DNA from: Zygaena filipendulae
Taxonomy: Eukaryota > Arthropoda > Insecta > Lepidoptera > Zygaenidae
Reading direction: 5' to 3'
Length of the DNA: 64,000 bases
NCBI GenBank assembly: GCA_907165275.2
Contig: OU015675.1
Span: 141,501 to 205,500 of the forward strand
The first letter of the stretch is position 1; the number at the start of each line of letters is the position of its first letter. Under the pieces are notes generated by a model that was given only the letters and a program-made list of their open reading frames with translations, ran no database searches and was not told the DNA's origin. A program made the translations under genes and the position numbers. Positions 35,995 to 47,940 of this stretch are shown here, one piece after another.

Positions 35995-36197
35995 CTAGTT
36001 GTCCCCGGCGGATTCACCCGCGTTAATTTCAGAGTTCCCGCGAAAATTCCGGGTTAAAAAGTACCCTATATGTTAATCTGATGTAGAAGCTATATTATTG
36101 TACAGTTTCATTTAAATCCATCCAGTAGTTTTTGCGCGAAAGAGTAACAAACATCCATCTATGCTCACAAACTTTCGCGTTTATAATATTAGTAGGA
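35995..36197 (-). mobile_element. Helitron-like repeat, complete ends
   Basis: CTAG at 35995, GAGTTCCCGCGAAAATTCC core, AAATCCATCCAGTAGTTTTT and TTTATAATATTAGTAGGA at 36197. Closely related to the copies at 14625 and 52501. Confidence 0.8.
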
Positions 36198-37045
36198 TAA
36201 AATAATACTGTAATATTACTGATTACGAACAGGTTTTAAAAAGGTTAAAAAAACTATGTATTACTTTCCAGACACAATCTAATGAGCTCTTCTTACCACG
36301 TAACCCTATGAGAATATTATTTTTTGAATATTAAAAGAGTGTCGCGTCGCAAGCGCCCCACAAAGCACAGTAGCAACTTTTAAACAGCATAGACGAGCTT
36401 TGTCCCACACAAAAATAATAACACAATCGCATTTATCCTATGCGTTTGCCGAGTAAACCGCCTGCGTCGAAGACCTTTATGTGTTTAGAAAATAAAGCTC
36501 AAATTAGCGTAGAGAAAACGAAGTTTTTTTTCCATTTCTTGTTATTGTCCAATTTAAAATTTGCTTTAAGTATTGTCGCGTCGTTCAAGAAACACAAAAA
36601 CTCTATGAAATAAATGCAGATTAAATAGTGTGTTAAAGTGTTGTTTTTTATGCAACATCCGGCTTTTAAATAAATAGTTGGTCTGTTGTGGGATTAGTGA
36701 GATGGTAATTATTTTGTGGCGTCAGCGCTTCCCGACTATAGCCACTTTTGTTTGCACGGCGTTGGGCAGAAATGGTACCCACCATTTATATCAATAATAA
36801 TAATTGAACTGTAGATAGGTATTTCGCCTAGGTATATCAAAATTTCAATGTTTTATGTCCTTGCACGTAATTAAAAGGAAAAAAAATAATATTTTAGAAA
36901 CTGTACGTAGAACCTTTCACGAATCACGTGTGCTTATTTATTCTTTGGCAAGGAAATGACTTTCACTGAAGGAACCACAACATTCATTGTTCTCAGATAG
37001 TTAATTGCAATACGAGTAAACACCAGTATTATAATATGACTTTGA
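36198..37045. other. Intergenic, nothing recognised
   Basis: AT-rich with no exon-like frame. Mixed-composition DNA at 36340-36490 is unassigned. Confidence 0.45.
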
Positions 37046-37345
37046 ATTGACAGGTACTGGAGCCTTTGTGGCTTATCTGCAACTATAACATCAAGAAGCT
37101 GCGAATGGCGGAAATTTTATGGGTGTTGCCATAATCATGGTCTTACTGACGTCAAAAAGAACCATACAGAAGGGGAAACTTTAAATAAAATTATTTTGAA
37201 CTTTGTTGATGATCGCTGGGAGTCGTACGGGTGGACGCCTGTCGCGTTATTTATTCGATATTTCCATCGTCGTTCAGCATCCATCCAAAGAGCCACATTA
37301 TGGGTCAAATTTGAATAAATTATTTGACTTTGACTTATTTCGTTT
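37046..37345 (+). mobile_element. Retroposon 3' end with TTTGAC tail
   Basis: Shares GCACCCATAAAAT-type and TTTGAATAAATTATTTGAC blocks, in opposite orientation, with 39564-39730. The TTTGACTTTGAC tail suggests a LINE or LINE-mobilised element. No reverse transcriptase frame remains. Confidence 0.5.
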
Positions 37346-38651
37346 TCCGTGAAATAAACATAGGAATCAAAAGAGAACCGTGTTTTATTTTGGAGAAAAT
37401 TCGAATTTCGAACATTATTAATAGCGTCTAGCTGTACTTATTTTAATTACTAAAACATTGATGTTGACGAAATTAAATGCGATAAATCATCTTCTTCAGT
37501 GATGGTATCTATCGACTATCATGATAGATTTTATAGAAAAAGAATTTGACTTTCACATGCAAAACCGCGGGTGATGGCTCTCGGTGATTGTAACAACATC
37601 AAACATCAAATGTAATTCATACGTGGACGGTGCGGGGGTGGGCGGGGGGCGGGGGTGGGGGCAGAATTTAATATTGGCGGGTTAAGGCGCCGCGCAAACA
37701 AGCCGCCGCGAGAACGCGCGGGGCCGCGGCGCGAGCAAGGTTGGCAGCTGGGAGAGTTTTGCTGAACTCTTTGGTATATGTGGTGGGTGCGGTGAACGAA
37801 GAGAATCAAAAACCCGCGTCATTTTAAAACAAAATCTTGGAACAGAAAACGGCACATATTTTCTGACCACAGAAGTCTGGTCCAGTTTTCGTCGCACTTA
37901 CAATAATAGAAGTCTCTTCGATTACCAGAAGAAAACTATGATTTCGTCGTCTTCAAGACTAGACTAGAGTAGTAAAACCTGGTATTTGGTTAGCAGGAAG
38001 AGGAGCACACCAGATGACATAATATACGTAGTTATACTAGGCCGGAATATTGTCATACATACTTACTTTAGTATGAGATATTGGACAAAAATATGTGAAC
38101 AATCGGATCAAAAATTATAATAATTCAACTGCACTCAAGCTTTATCTATTTGTATTCCAAATAACGTTATGGAGTCCATTTGCGAAACAATAAAACGTCA
38201 TAATATGAATAAGTGAGATTACGAAGTTTTTAATCATATGCCTAGTTAGCCGTTCCACCGGACTTCTCATGTGAATGAAAGATTCCTGCGGGATTTCCTT
38301 AGACGTGAAGTATTTCAGAAGTAAATATACTGCTAAATTAATTAAAAACTCAAACAATCACTAATTTAGCGTATCTATATCTATTTTAGTTTATATTTTT
38401 ACAACTTGCATTAAAAAATTTTCGACTCTGTAATAATAATAAGTTTCATAGCGTTTATCCCACAGAAACCGTAATATTAATAAGCTTTCTCTGCGGTTTA
38501 CCCTTTAAGAAAATTTCTCCGCCCAATATTTTGTGGTACCTACAAAAAAATAATTAAATTAAATTAATGTAGTTAGATATTACAATAAATTATTATGTTT
38601 TAGTTTTAAAATCGATATTTTTGCTATTTTGAAAAAAAAAACATATATAAA
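37346..38651. other. Intergenic with a G-rich island
   Basis: G-runs at 37634-37661 followed by CpG-rich DNA to 37745. No gene recognised; the rest is AT-rich. Confidence 0.45.
37616..37745 (+). promoter_or_regulatory. G-quadruplex-prone, CpG-rich island
   Basis: Five successive G-runs of three or more separated by single bases (37634-37661) satisfy the usual G-quadruplex pattern, next to TTTAATATTGGCGGG and CpG-rich DNA. It could be a promoter or enhancer, but no transcript start or exon is evident. Confidence 0.3.
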
Positions 38652-38900
38652 GTCAAAATAAATAAATAAATAATCCACTTCAGACACAACACACAGATCT
38701 ACTTGATCCCACACTAAGCTATAAGCTTGTGTCGTGGAAACCAAGCAAACGTGATATATACTACACATATAATAACATACACACCCAGACTGGAAAATGG
38801 AACCCTGTGTTCATCACACAAAGTCCACGCCCACCGGGAATCGAACCCGGAACCTCTTGATTAGCGGGCATGCATGGTGACCATTGCGCCAATCGGGTCG
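38652..38900 (-). mobile_element. tRNA-derived SINE, copy A
   Basis: On the minus strand the 5' head at 38900 contains a pol III A box TGGCGCAATGG (38881-38891) and B box GGTTCGATTCC (38837-38847), followed by a unique body and a simple AAATA-type tail (38652-38680). The head resembles a tRNA but lacks a proper acceptor stem, so it is a SINE rather than a tRNA gene. Confidence 0.8.
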
Positions 38901-39563
38901 TCATCAAACATAGAACCTCCTTTTTAAAGTCGGTTAAAAAGTTTAAGAAAACCAACCGGCGTGGGCTTGAAGTGTATGAGTTACGACGACGCGCCAATTA
39001 TATTCAATAATGAGATAGTGAATGTTATAAGAATATCGACTTTACAAACTCTAGTTCGGAGTAAGTATCCAATACTACTCGCACGAAACGAAACCGCATC
39101 GCTCCTGGATCGTTATTCAGTATGACCAACAACATTCTGTGCCCATAACGCACATCCCAAAAACACAATCCCAAACGCTCCAGATGTAAAATATTAGATT
39201 TTTTTTTTTATGACAAAAGAAACGTAAATGTATTTTTTTTTCAGTGAAACTTCTTTGGACACGAGTGAAAGGCAATTCAAGTGGCACCTTATCTTAACGC
39301 GACGCGTTATGGTCATAGTTAATTAGGGCCCCGTATCGATAGAGTCTTATTTCCACATATCAATACTTGCAAATTCGATTCGACCGTCGTAAAACGGTGT
39401 GGTCTTATTTTGTGTAATCAGTTTGGCCGCAGGATTGTGAAGAAAATAAGGAGTTAGTGGATTTGGATGAAATACAGCAGACAAATATGTTTTGAATTTA
39501 CACAAAGGATAACTTTTTAATCAATCCATATAAATCACGGTCAGTTGAAAAAATCACCTGTAA
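38901..39563. other. Intergenic with two repeat remnants
   Basis: CCTCCTTTTTAAAGTCGG (38914-38931) matches a remnant at 22341-22371. About 39105-39275 matches 51665-51835 (shared ACGCACRTCCYAAAAACAC and AAACGCTCC). Confidence 0.5.
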
Positions 39564-39730
39564 CAGAGTCAAAGTCAAATAAAATTATTCAAAGTTGATC
39601 CATAAATATGGTTCTTCTCGATGTTAATTAAATCACAATAGATAAATAAATGACAGCACCCATAAAATATCCGTCTTTTACAGCTTACTAGTGCTATGGC
39701 TGGAGAGAAGTTGCGCCACAGACTCCTAAA
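39564..39730 (-). mobile_element. Retroposon 3' end with TTTGAC tail, second copy
   Basis: Reverse-oriented relative of 37046-37345: GTCAAAGTCAAATAAAATT tail, then GCACCCATAAAATATCCG and AGTTGCGCCACAGACTCC. Internally shortened. Confidence 0.45.
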
Positions 39731-40132
39731 TGAAAATTACTGAGTATTTGATAGTTGATACTGTCGCTAAGTCCCAGGAATGATAAATTCTTTGTAAGCA
39801 AATCGTTTTGTTAGTTGCAGTGGGGGTGTGCGCCGAGCCTTATGGCGGGCTGGCAGGTCGCTCGGATGTTTGTGTACAGTGAGCGCAAATTGCGGGTCTG
39901 TTTGTCAATAAAAGTTAACTTATACAGCTCCGTGCATCCCCCGCCCGCCCCCCACCCTTTAACCCTGAGCCACCCACTCGACCCCCGAAATAGTTTTGCT
40001 GCAAGCGACGGTTGAATTTCAACGGAATTCACTTCATACCTGCAGCATTTATGTTTCAGCATTATGATACTACAACACATAATAAGGTTTAGATCTGTAT
40101 ACATTAACCCAACGTTTATGATTTTGTAATAT
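39731..40132. promoter_or_regulatory. Mixed-composition island, possibly regulatory
   Basis: 39810-40015 holds GTGCGCCGAGCCTTATGG, TTGTCAATAAAAGTTAAC and a C-rich run, in AT-rich DNA, with no plausible frame. Confidence 0.25.
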
Positions 40133-40576
40133 TGATCCCACCAAAAACATTTTCATGTAAAATGATGCCAAGACGTGACCATATGACGGGCACTGTCAAA
40201 AAGTTATCAGATCTCATGTAGAGCCAAGCTTATAACTCTACACACCCTAATTCTACAGAACCTAACTTCTCAAACTCTACACCTTAGTCAGAATATGTGG
40301 CTTGGCCATTTCGCTCCATTCACATGAACGTAAGGTGAAAAATTTATCCACTGTTAATTTCTTTTCTGTTATACAATATTTCAAGTAGTAACGAAACGGC
40401 CAAGCCACATATTCTGACTAAGGTGCAGAGTTTGAGAAGTTAGGCCTTGTAGAGTTAGGGTGTGTAGAGTTATAAGCTTAGCTCTACATGAGATCTGATA
40501 ACTTTTTGACAGCGCCTGTTATATTATGGTCTCGTCTTGGCATCATTTTACATGAAAATGTTTTCAGTGGGATTTC
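40133..40576. mobile_element. Foldback element: about 180-bp inverted arms around a 78-bp loop
   Basis: Left arm about 40133-40313 and right arm about 40392-40576 are reverse complements at roughly 90 percent with small indels, e.g. AAAAAGTTATCAGATCTCAT on the left against its complement on the right. Ends read TCCCAC/GTGGGA. No open frame. A transcript across it would fold into a long double-stranded hairpin. The superfamily is not assigned and no target duplication was found. Confidence 0.85.
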
Positions 40577-41574
40577 ATCATTTCTTTTTGTTAGTCAAAA
40601 TTGCGGAATTCTCAAACAAAGTACCATCCCCTAGTTTAAGGGGTTGGGGGATTAAAGTTCGAAGTTTTATAATTTTTTTATTGTTTGCGTACTAATACGA
40701 GCTTACATACCAAATTTCAACTTTCTAGGACATTAGGAAATACCCTAGTTAGTCAGTGACGAAATCAGGGTTTTTTAGATATCAATAAAATAAAATCTAT
40801 AATATAGAAGCTATGCAATTAAAACTTTATATGTTTAATAAGTACACTATTGGAAACATATCCCGAGAATTTTGTTTATCTGGTGTAATCCAAACCCAAG
40901 TTATAAGGGTTCAAAAAAACGACGAAGCGCTTCGATAAAAAATTGGTAGTGCTTCCGCTTCGCTTGGCTCGTCTTAGCGGGGCACTACCGTGCTCCCTGA
41001 TATGCGACTGGAAAAAAGAAAAGGTTGCTTAATTTTACTCTTTCTGTTGGACAACTCACGCTTCCTCGAAAATTTTATCTTGTCAAAATTAAATAACAGT
41101 CATGAAGTTTAATTTGAAATCTACTACCGCTCTCTGTTGAAAAATATTTTGACTATTTAGTAATAGCTACTCGTCAAGAGATGGCATTAGTAATCGCCAA
41201 GTGGTAGTGCATAGTTAACTAAATAGTATTAGACTATGCTACTAGGTGGCGTAAAAGTTCAAAACATCTGATATTTATTACTATAATGAAAATATGTAAT
41301 GTATCAATGTATGCAATAATTCAAAGCTCTTCACAGTTAAACTTAACAAGGATCTCAAAGATTCTCAGAGAATATACCACTGGAATTTGATTTGAAACTC
41401 AACTCCCGTCCGACATATTTATGAACTTTCCGCAAGATGTCGCTAACCGCAAAATAATGTTCAGTAGTCAGTTACTGAACAAAATATTTTAGCCTTTGGT
41501 CCATAGAGGGTTGAAATATAGTCGGTAGCCGAATTTTGAAAGGAATGTATATGAAAATAATACTAACTGTATTG
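40577..41574. other. Probable repeat-derived sequence, unassigned
   Basis: GGTAGTGC...GCACTACC forms an inverted repeat around 40946-40988 with a GC-rich centre. The surroundings have the look of old repeats but match nothing I can name. Confidence 0.35.
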
Positions 41575-42966
41575 ATTAGATTAGATTAGATTAATTTATT
41601 TCGCTTTTACAATAATAACATTGTATACACATTCAGTGTTATCCGTAAGAGGGATCGTCATTTACAATTTATAAGTATAAACATGTCAATCCAAATAATA
41701 TTAATAATAAAGAATGTCAAAAATTTAAATTATAAAAATACACAATAACAATAAATAGAAAGATACACAATGTACAATATGTAGTTATTTAAATTTCATT
41801 TTTAAAAATTCGTCAACAGAGTATAACACATTTTCCAACAGAAGGTTTTTCAATCGGCGACCAAATGTTTCGTCATTGTTTTCATTGCGGATATCCGCGG
41901 GGAGGTGCTCGTAGTACGTGGGACCGATAACGCGAGGGTTTTTTGTGGCGAGTTTAGTGCGACGCGGCACCACCATAAGTCGCCCTTCGTTACGTAATTG
42001 ATGTTCTCCGCCCAGCCTACGATGAAAACATTGGAGATTTTGGCGTACGTACATAATAATTTGGAATAAGTACAGCGAATACAATGTCATTACGTTATGC
42101 TTTTTGAAAAGGGTTTTACATGAATGTCCTGGTTTCACGGAGGAGAGTATTCTTATTGCTCGTTTTTTTAAGATGAATACACGATCCGAATCCGTTGAGT
42201 TCCCCCAAAGGATGGTCCCGTACGACAGCAGCGAATGAAAGTGTGCGAAATACATCTGCTTTAGCACGCTGTCCGAAGTAAGAGGCCTCAGTTTTCGCAT
42301 TGCATAGGATGCACTGCTTAGCCTGTCGCAAAGGGACTGAACGTGCAACTTCCAGTTTAAGTTGGCATCCAGCGTAAATCCTAGGAATTTGCAATTGCTA
42401 GACACCGGGATGGAACTATTTATGCACATAGGGCGTGGTACTGATCTCCCGGAAAAAAGTATTATGTTTGATTTATTTACATTCAATAAAAGGCCGTTGC
42501 ATGAAAACCACTGCTGTAGTTGTACGCGCAAGCTTTCAATTTTCTCGTTTAGTAATTCGTACGTTGGAGCGCATACAACGATAGTCGTGTCGTCGGCGAA
42601 CAGGACTATCAGGCCATCGGTGATGAAGGACGGTAGGTCGTTGACAAATATTAAAAACATGGTATTTCCAAGGGCAGATCCTTGTGGTATGCCCACCGTT
42701 ACTTCACCGTCCGTAGACCTAACCTTCCTTCGTCCACCTTCACACGCAATCTCAACAGTTTGCTTTCTGTTTTTGAGAAACGATTTTATGAGACTATGAT
42801 TTTTATTCTTTATCCCGTAGTACGGTAATTTTTCTAATAGTAGCTCATTTTCTATGACATCGAATGCCTTCGAGAGGTCACAGAAAATTCCGGCTGTTTT
42901 GTATTTATCATCTATTCCGGTCATTATTGAATCTATAATTTTTTGTGGATAATTTATTGTAAACAT
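41575..42966 (-). mobile_element. 5'-truncated jockey/CR1-like LINE with reverse transcriptase C-terminal half
   Basis: A 393-codon frame (42966-41785) holds the reverse transcriptase palm: motif A CDLSKAFD (D30), GIPQGSALGN (92-101) and the FADD catalytic box (123-126), then NVNKSN and the C-terminal region with LLSYGTILWG, without internal stops. The N-terminal fingers, endonuclease and ORF1 are missing, as usual for truncated LINE insertions. The 3' end (41575-41600) is a TAATC short-repeat tail. The class is inferred from motif style. Confidence 0.85.
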
Positions 42967-44110
42967 AAGTTATTAAATAACCTAATGTTTAACCTAATGT
43001 TTACCTGGCGGTAGAGATTTTCCAAAATAAGTTCACTAGCTGCAGAGATAATATTGGTAAAAGAGGAAAGGAACCTTCGGAGCATCATAGTGCATTGGTG
43101 TGATTTGTAGATTTAAGTTTTTTTTTTTTGAATAGACACCAAATGGCTTTTGAAAACATCGTATCTTCAGCGATAAATACTTTTAAATTGGATACCTATT
43201 ACAAATGTGAGTTTCTTTTAGTACGGGAGATACTGATGCTAAATGGGGAAACTATCTCACAGTGACCTCATGGGGAAAATTTGCAGCGGATGATAGATTA
43301 GGTAAAGGGAAAACCCCAATAACCTCAACTATCTCTCTGAAACTCCCTAAAAACATTTTAAATGAGACAAGTATAACGGATATTCAAGACCAGTTTTTAT
43401 TTCACAGTGACCCATGAAAAGCAGCACATAAATATCCATGTCTCCATAAAAACATAGACAATTCGGCGCCTATCATAGTAGTGCGATCAAAATTATTATT
43501 ATGAAGTATTTTTATAATTTTTTCCCTAGAACTTTTCGCTAGAGTCTAGTAAATAGGTGAATTATAATATTTATAAGAAAAAATACTAAGTTAGAAATAT
43601 TCGTTACATCCCAGTAAATTGAAAACTAATAGAATTTCCCAGAATTTAATCTCGCGAAGCGGTTGTAGAGCGATAAATTGCAATAGTGTGGCATTTTAGC
43701 GCCCCCGTCGCCGTAGAACCGACCGTTAATGAGGTGGTTAAATAAAATCCACCGGATGAAGAGCCAATGGAGCAATCCAATAAAGCCGAGGGCGGGGCGG
43801 CGGGGCGGCGGGGCGCGGGGGGGAGTCAATAAACCCTCATATCTCGAGCAATTACGACAAAACAAATGAGAGCTAACGAAATTCACCTCCGAGAGAGATC
43901 GGAGCCGGCGCGGCGCAGCGGAGGCGTGGAGATGTGTTTCAAGGGAAAAGTTTTAGTTCTATTTAACACCCAAATTGCATATCTATTGGGTAGGTAGATA
44001 GAACATGTTTTGACAGATTTTTTATTCATTTGCTATTTTTCTTGCGTTTGCAAAGTGGAAACGTTTGAAATTTATTTAAGTTAGACAATAATGGTCGAAT
44101 CGTTTTGGAG
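42967..44110. other. Intergenic with one regulatory-like island
   Basis: No gene. AT-rich to 43620, then a mixed GC island (43630-43930) listed separately. Confidence 0.5.
43630..43930. promoter_or_regulatory. Candidate conserved non-coding element
   Basis: Complex sequence with GCGATAAATTGCAATAGTG, CATTTTAGCGCCCCCGTCG and CGTTAATGAGGTGGTTAAAT (a TTAATGA homeodomain-type core), followed by a G-rich run (43790-43822). Composition differs sharply from both flanks. No coding frame is convincing. Confidence 0.3.
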
Positions 44111-45110
44111 TTACGGTAAACCCCAACAAATGTCAGGCCATAGTGGTCGGTAGCTCTAGACAACTGGCAAAGATCGATCACTCTAGTATTCCCAACTTAA
44201 AGTATCGCGATTCAGTTATTCCGTACGAAACCCATGTCAAAAACCTTGGATTGTACATTGATACCTCCCTCAGCTGGGTTAAACAGGTAAGTGAGATCTC
44301 AGCTAGGGTAACCGGTACACTGCGGTCGCTATACCGGTACAAAAACTTTTTGCCCACGTGTACCAAAAAACTATTGGTACAATCTTTGGTGATCCCTATA
44401 ATTGATTATGCTGATGTATGTTATTGTGACCTGAATGAAGATCTTCTTAATAAGCTGGATCGTCTTCTGAACAACTGCATTCGATATATTTTCGGACTTC
44501 GTAAGTACGATCATGTGTCTTTCTATCGCTCTCAGCTAAAGTGGCTTTCCATCCGTAATCGTCGGCAGTTGAGAATTGCCTGTACTCTCTTTTCCGTATT
44601 AAACGATCCAGCATCTCCTTCGTATTTAAAAAGCCGCTTTCAATTTCTTTCTTCCTCTCATGACAGATCACTTCGCTCTACCCAAAATCTTCTCCTAAAA
44701 ATTCCTTCTCACCGGACTGGGTTTGTATCTGATTCTTTCACTCTTCAGGCTATCCAGCTTTGGAACTCTCTGCCCACTGACATTCGTCAATCTACGAGTA
44801 AGAATGTTTTCAGAACTAGGGTATATCGGCATCTCCTTGGTAGGCAGTAGATATTCGGAATGTGCAGCATGTTGTGCGTAGGTATGCTCTGTGCATTTGG
44901 GTCTCAGTTTTGTTTTATGTATAATTTATATATTATATTTTGTATTGAACTAGGAAATTATATTTAGTTCCTCTCAAGCACCACCAAGCACACTTTCTGA
45001 ACACCGTGAAGGTTGACTGGTAGAGAATGCCACTGTGGCATTAAGTCCGCCTTTTGTACCATGTTGTGCAATAAGCTTAAATAAATAAATAAATAAATAA
45101 AATAAAGTTG
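44111..45110 (+). mobile_element. 5'-truncated LINE, C-terminal part of polymerase with AAAT tail
   Basis: Coding from about 44115 (VNPNKCQAIVVGS) to the stop at 44850, about 245 codons, with no internal stop. HVKNLGLYID, LVQSLVIPIIDYADVCY and WNSLPTDIRQS are typical of the region after the reverse transcriptase in jockey-superfamily LINEs. A 3' UTR (44851-45075) leads to an (AAAT)n tail. The catalytic domain is lost. The intact frame implies a recent insertion. Confidence 0.85.
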
Positions 45111-46119
45111 TTTGTCTTTTTTCAACTGGTGTAACCCACTACACGAAAAATTTTATGCACTTCACAATTTTCTACCTAACAGTCCCAATCAATCTTGAAC
45201 CAATCTTGAAATTCAAGTCGGTAAAATCGCTGGCATATCACCAACGTACCTACCTAGGTACCATTATGCTTCATAATTCAAAATTAAAACTTATTAAAAA
45301 CATTTTAACTAGATAACTCTTTCGATCCCTGTTCTGAAACGAATGCCAAAGGGCTGTGTGTCGGGTGTTTTAGGGTTTTTTCAGCTTTGACTTGCAAATT
45401 GTCGCTGCCCCCGCCGCCCTCTCCCCCCAGTGCCCGCGGGGTACGAGCGTAATTAAAAATCACGCGCGACTGCAGCGCGCGCTGCGGCGAATAGATAAAC
45501 TAAATTACCACGTAGATTCACAAACACTTTTGTGTCGTTTTTGGGTAACCACATTTTAGTTGATGTGTGTTGCCCTTTTTGCTGAGCTAGTGCACTCCAC
45601 TTTAGTAACCGAATGAAGCTATGTGGCTTGAAGTTGAAAAATCACGGGAAAACTATAGCTCAACCACAGATAATATAATACTATACTGCTCAACTAGGTA
45701 ACAATTATTTATAGATATTTACAATTAAGAGTTTATGTTTTCTTGCTAATAGATGGCGTTACTATAGCTCCCGTAGTGGACACTGTAGTACTGATTGGCT
45801 GTCTTAACAAAATGTAAGTTATGGCAGGAAATCTTTTAGAACTACAACTTATTACTTACGCTACGTGATTAAGATACCTCAACTGTCGCCTTCTAGGGGC
45901 TTATATCTACTTCTGTTTTTCTTTTTTTAATTTAATAAAACCACTGCTGCGGTAACACCATCCAATCATAAAAAAACAGTATCATAATCAGTCAAGTCGT
46001 GTTTCTGAGAGAACAACCACCAATGATTTGTTGTATAAGAACATCAGATTATGAGATAACACTTAGTTACCATCTCAGTTGATAAAACAAGACTTAGCAA
46101 CAAATATTATAATACAAAC

Positions 46120-46470
46120 AGTTAAGCAGGCCCGACGCACAGCGGTTAGAGTTAACTCAAACAACGCCATAAACACGCCATTAACTGATTAATTACGAGT
46201 AATTTTAATAAAAGTTGGAACGCACCGTGCGTCAATTTTGCTCACGCAAAACGCAATCATAACCGCTTCTGCATCTATAAGGGGATCTTCACATAAACAG
46301 CAAATGCGTCGGCCATTTCGATTAACACGAGTATTCTGTTAGTTTAACACGTGGGGAGAGCCTTATTGAGGCGGGTGCTGTCGTGACCGAAGCTATGTCG
46401 TTTATTAATATGAAGAACGAAATTAGGGAGGCTCGCTAATGAGCGCACGCCTGATTCTAATTTAGATTCC
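46120..46470. promoter_or_regulatory. Best candidate conserved enhancer
   Basis: About 350 bp of balanced, non-repetitive sequence packed with homeodomain-type cores: CCATTAACTGATTAATTACG (46178-46197), GAGTAATTTTAAT (46197), CGATTAACACG (46319), TCGCTAATGAGCG (46433). It lacks any long frame and looks unlike the flanks. The setting between a muscle gene and Rx suits a developmental enhancer, but its target is unknown. Confidence 0.4.
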
Positions 46471-47224
46471 ACTAAAGATTAGTCATTTCCCATACGTTTT
46501 GAAACAGAATTACGAGTAGGTAGGTAGGTGTACCTGTAGCTCTACAGTCCTTATTCCTTTCATTTTACGAGATACTTGTCCCAACCAAAATTATAATGAT
46601 ATGATTTTGAATAGTAATAGGTTTGATAATTTCTGAACGAAAGTGACGTAATAAGTGATTGATTGATGCATGTTGAGGAGGTTTGAGGATGCTGTAAAAT
46701 AAGGAACAGGATAACAGTGGAAGAATAATGAAGGACGTGAATAATAATTGTGAAGAAAATAAAAGTGACGCGTAAAATAAAAATAAAATAAAATAAAAGT
46801 TTTTCATCCAAGTCGCTCGTGTTTTCATGTTTATAATATAAATCCCAGTTCCAGTTCTGTCTAAAGCCTAAGATCTTTGTTGCTATAACACCAAGATGTT
46901 GGTTGCCATTTACGTCCAATGGTGTTGCTATTCGAAACGAAAAAACTACCTACGTTTAGAAATATAATTATTCACGTAGGTATATTATCTTAATGTTGGT
47001 TAATTGGATATATTAGTAGGAGACTGGTCCCTATAACACAGAGATTCCTAGTTTAAGGACTAGTGCTCCCTTATCGTATAACATTGTTTTTATAAACGCT
47101 TTTTATTTTTTTAATTTTTGTCATATGTATAACTTTTTGGGTGGTGCAAGTTTCACCTCAGTGCAAGAGCAATCATGTTGTAGTTAATTGTTATTATACC
47201 TACTTAATATATTTTAAGCAAATG

Positions 47225-47360
47225 AACGCGGACCGGCGCCGGCACGCGGCGACTAACGCGCGAGTCTCGTGATCCCGCCGTTTACCGAACGCCTTAATCG
47301 CTCCCCGTAAGCTAGCGCGGGGCAACCCGGCCTCTGTAGATCAAGAGCCGATGACTATTT
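47225..47360. promoter_or_regulatory. GC-rich conserved-looking island
   Basis: GGCGACTAACGCGCGAGTC, GTTTACCGAACGCCTTAATC and GCTCCCCGTAAGC in an otherwise AT-rich stretch. No frame. Confidence 0.25.
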
Positions 47361-47819
47361 TAATCACTGCAAAATTTGTTTAATATTATCAAACGAAAAA
47401 GTTCAGTGTTTGTTATATAAAAATAGTAGAGCTGTCCTCCGCGATGTCGCTGGCTTTAATTCCGAAGTTGTAGAATTAAATACAAGTACCTACCCCTGGC
47501 AAGTAAAAACACGTTATAATACTATCAGCATCATTTGGCTACGGATATTCCAAAAAACATCCAAATATTAAACTATTTAAAGTATAACGATAATAAAAAC
47601 AGCCTTAAGCCAAGCTAAAAAACCAACGAGTAATATTATAATATTGTCAAACTACTATAAAAAACTTTAAGCGAATACAACGTACAGTATTACATAGTAT
47701 AATTTCTAAAAAAAATCATCATAGTTGTTGAATTAGAGCGCCTAGCTCTCGGCCTACAAAATTATACAATTATTAACAAAAGCTCGCATTAGTTAGTTAA
47801 TTGTTGTGATTCATTAAAC

Positions 47820-47940
47820 ACAGGTCTCATAAATCCTGGCGCGTATGCAAATGAGGGCGGCACAATTTGTTAACACTAATGCAATGCGCGGGCGATGCTA
47901 GGCTCGACCCTCGAGGCACGCAATGGAACGTTAAATGACA
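47820..47940. promoter_or_regulatory. Island with octamer-like and homeodomain sites
   Basis: Contains TATGCAAAT (47844-47852), close to the POU octamer ATGCAAAT, and TTAACACTAATGC. Short and GC-balanced in AT-rich DNA. Confidence 0.25.

Noticed and set aside
38831..38900. Functional tRNA gene
   Set aside because: A and B boxes are present, but there is no acceptor stem, the sequence continues into a SINE body and tail, and the same unit recurs at 54008 and 60113.
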